Origin: Lachnospiraceae bacterium
Lineage (GTDB): Bacteria > Bacillota > Clostridia > Lachnospirales > Lachnospiraceae
Direction of reading: 5' to 3'
DNA: 64,000 nt
Assembly (NCBI GenBank): GCA_016280395.1
Contig: JAEEGQ010000143.1
Location: 1-64,000, forward strand
Shown: piece by piece, positions 62,590 to 64,000 of the stretch
Numbering within the stretch: the stretch's first letter is position 1
Layout: each line of letters begins with the position of its first letter
Notes under the pieces: generated by a model
Seen by the model: only the letters and a program-made list of their open reading frames with translations
Database searches by the model: none
What the model was told of the DNA's origin: nothing
Program-made: the position numbers and the translations under genes

Positions 62590-63996
62590 ATGACAATGTA
62601 TGAATTTTTTAAGAACATAATCGAAAAACAGGACAGGAAATGCGTGTGTTTTGCCGGTGACAGCGAGAAATTTGTCACTTTTCGCGAATACTACGACAAT
62701 GTCTGTGAGTGTGCGGAAAGGATCAGGACCATTTGTCCGGATCTTAAAGGAAAGCATATAGGGATCCTTTCGGAGCCGTCATACGGGTATCTGGTCATGA
62801 TGGCGGCGCTCTTTATTAACAGAAGTATAATAGTACCGATCAATCATTTTGAGTCAGAGCAGAATATCAGCTACATCATAGAAAATGCGGATATTGATGT
62901 CCTGATCGTTTCGGACAGATTTGATAAATATACCTCGAAGAAAAAGTATTCGCTGCCTGAAATGACAAAACGCGCAAACGACAGACATTATGAGTATTCC
63001 GGGGATATGGACGAATGCATTGATGAAACGACCCTTATCCTTTTCACTTCCGGAACGACCGGCAAGCCCAAAGGTGTTGTCCTGCCGCTTCCATGCGTAT
63101 TTAATATTTTTGAAGGGAATACCGCCCGGTTTAATGACTTTACATTAAAGGTTTCAAGCGTTTATATCACCGTACCGCTGTATCACGTGATGGGGCTGTA
63201 TTACTGGCTTGGGTCATTCAGATGCGGATGGAATATGTATTTAAACTCCGAGGCGGGAAAGATACTTTCCGAACTGAGGTCTATCAAACCGAATCTTATC
63301 ATCTCCACACCGGCGCTGATCCAGGTAGTGGATACACTGACAAGAAACGGAAAACATGACGGAACCGAGAACCTGAACTTTATTATTTCCGGCGGCGCGC
63401 TTCTTGAAAAAGGAATGGTCGAAAGGCTGAAGCAGAAAGGCATAGAATGCATCAACAGCTACGGCATGACAGAAACATCAGGAGCAGGGACCGTGAATTT
63501 TGATGTTGTCGGTCATGCGGATTCCATCGGCATTCCGATGTATGATACCGAGATCAGGATCATAGACGGGGAGATCTGCATAAAAAGCGGATCGATGATG
63601 AAGGGTTATTACAAGGATGAGGAAGCCACCTCAGAATGCCTTATAGACGGGTTTATGCATACGGGGGATCTCGGGTATATTGCCGATGACGGGTATGTTT
63701 ATATCACCGGCAGAAAGAAGAACCTGATCATTCTGTCCGGCGGGGAGAATGTAAGCCCCGAGGAACTGGAAGCGGAGCTTAGGAAAAACCTGCTGATAAA
63801 GGAATGCGTGGTGTTTGAGAAGAACGACAGGATCGCTGCTGAAGTATATGCTCCGGATTCGAATGAGGATGACGTAAAGAATTATATCGCGGAACTGAAC
63901 AGCCGTCTGCCTGTCTTCAAAAGGATCTATTCGGTGGATGTAAGAGACGGTGAATTTGAAAAAACAGCAAACGGAAAAATAAAGAGGATCCGGTAA
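62590..63996 (+). CDS. AMP-dependent acyl ligase / adenylation domain protein, second copy
   Basis: A 468-residue ANL-superfamily enzyme with the regular ATP loop LILFTSGTTGKPKGVVLP, a substrate-side YGMTETSGAG, TGDLGYIADDGYVYITGRKK, and the catalytic Lys in KTANGKIKR. It follows the carrier protein after 9 bases. Two ATGs (62590 and 62596) are possible starts. It ends 4 bases before the window edge, so further genes of the pathway may lie outside. It is a paralogue of the enzyme at 60,918, most alike in the hinge and C-terminal region. Confidence 0.88.
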   Translation: MTMYEFFKNIIEKQDRKCVCFAGDSEKFVTFREYYDNVCECAERIRTICPDLKGKHIGILSEPSYGYLVMMAALFINRSIIVPINHFESEQNISYIIENADIDVLIVSDRFDKYTSKKKYSLPEMTKRANDRHYEYSGDMDECIDETTLILFTSGTTGKPKGVVLPLPCVFNIFEGNTARFNDFTLKVSSVYITVPLYHVMGLYYWLGSFRCGWNMYLNSEAGKILSELRSIKPNLIISTPALIQVVDTLTRNGKHDGTENLNFIISGGALLEKGMVERLKQKGIECINSYGMTETSGAGTVNFDVVGHADSIGIPMYDTEIRIIDGEICIKSGSMMKGYYKDEEATSECLIDGFMHTGDLGYIADDGYVYITGRKKNLIILSGGENVSPEELEAELRKNLLIKECVVFEKNDRIAAEVYAPDSNEDDVKNYIAELNSRLPVFKRIYSVDVRDGEFEKTANGKIKRIR

Positions 63997-64000
63997 TACC

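Overview
The window looks like chromosomal DNA of a Gram-positive Clostridia species, most likely a member of the Lachnospiraceae (Butyrivibrio-like). This rests on mid-range GC by eye, strong GGAGG-type ribosome binding sites, sigma-A promoters with 17-bp spacers, a GGGtGRT protein, a YtrA-type GntR/ABC operon, a FucO-like alcohol dehydrogenase and CpsC/CpsD-type (not Wzc-type) chain-length control. The genus is inference. Genes are packed tightly. No gene-free stretch exceeds about 240 bases, and I saw no tRNA, rRNA, CRISPR array or insertion sequence.

Positions 1 to about 14,700 hold ordinary short transcription units. They are: the 3' end of a GGGtGRT gene; a minus-strand operon hipB-hipA-ComEC-like lipoprotein-VanZ whose promoter carries three spaced copies of a TTAGCCG-AA-CGGCTAA palindrome; a YtrA-like GntR regulator with an ABC ATPase and two six-helix membrane proteins; a zinc-ribbon protein; a small lipoprotein; a FucO-type dehydrogenase; an amino acid permease; a YczE protein; a glycoside hydrolase family 2 enzyme; and an orphan OmpR-type response regulator.

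From about 14,740 to the right edge lies one very large cell-surface polysaccharide locus of at least 49 kb. It begins with a sigma-A promoter and a hairpin-rich leader. Next come a polyprenyl glycosylphosphotransferase, a run of GT4 and GT2 glycosyltransferases, CpsC-like and CpsD-like proteins, a membrane-anchored surface protein, acetyl- and acyltransferases, a radical SAM/SPASM protein and a first Wzy-like polymerase. The middle holds two paralogous membrane-anchored beta-helix proteins, a Wzx flippase, a pyruvyl transferase, a CotH-VTC-DUF4956 module and a second Wzy-like protein. Four genes here (34,664-36,860, 38,563-39,603 and 46,635-47,624) point the opposite way, and each group has its own promoter candidate.

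The last 16 kb carry more glycosyltransferases, including a GT14-GT2 fusion. They then turn into a decoration module: ATP-grasp, DUF2156 protein, LicC-like cytidylyltransferase, TagF-like glycerophosphotransferase, GNAT, ABC exporter, acyltransferase 3, and an adenylating enzyme, carrier protein and second adenylating enzyme. Several of these genes overlap by a few bases, so they are probably translated together. The likely product is a heavily decorated exopolysaccharide or teichoic-acid-like polymer carrying pyruvyl, phosphodiester-linked and acyl groups. The least described parts are the carrier-protein acylation block, the CotH-VTC-DUF4956 block, and the CpsD homologue that lacks its Walker A lysine.
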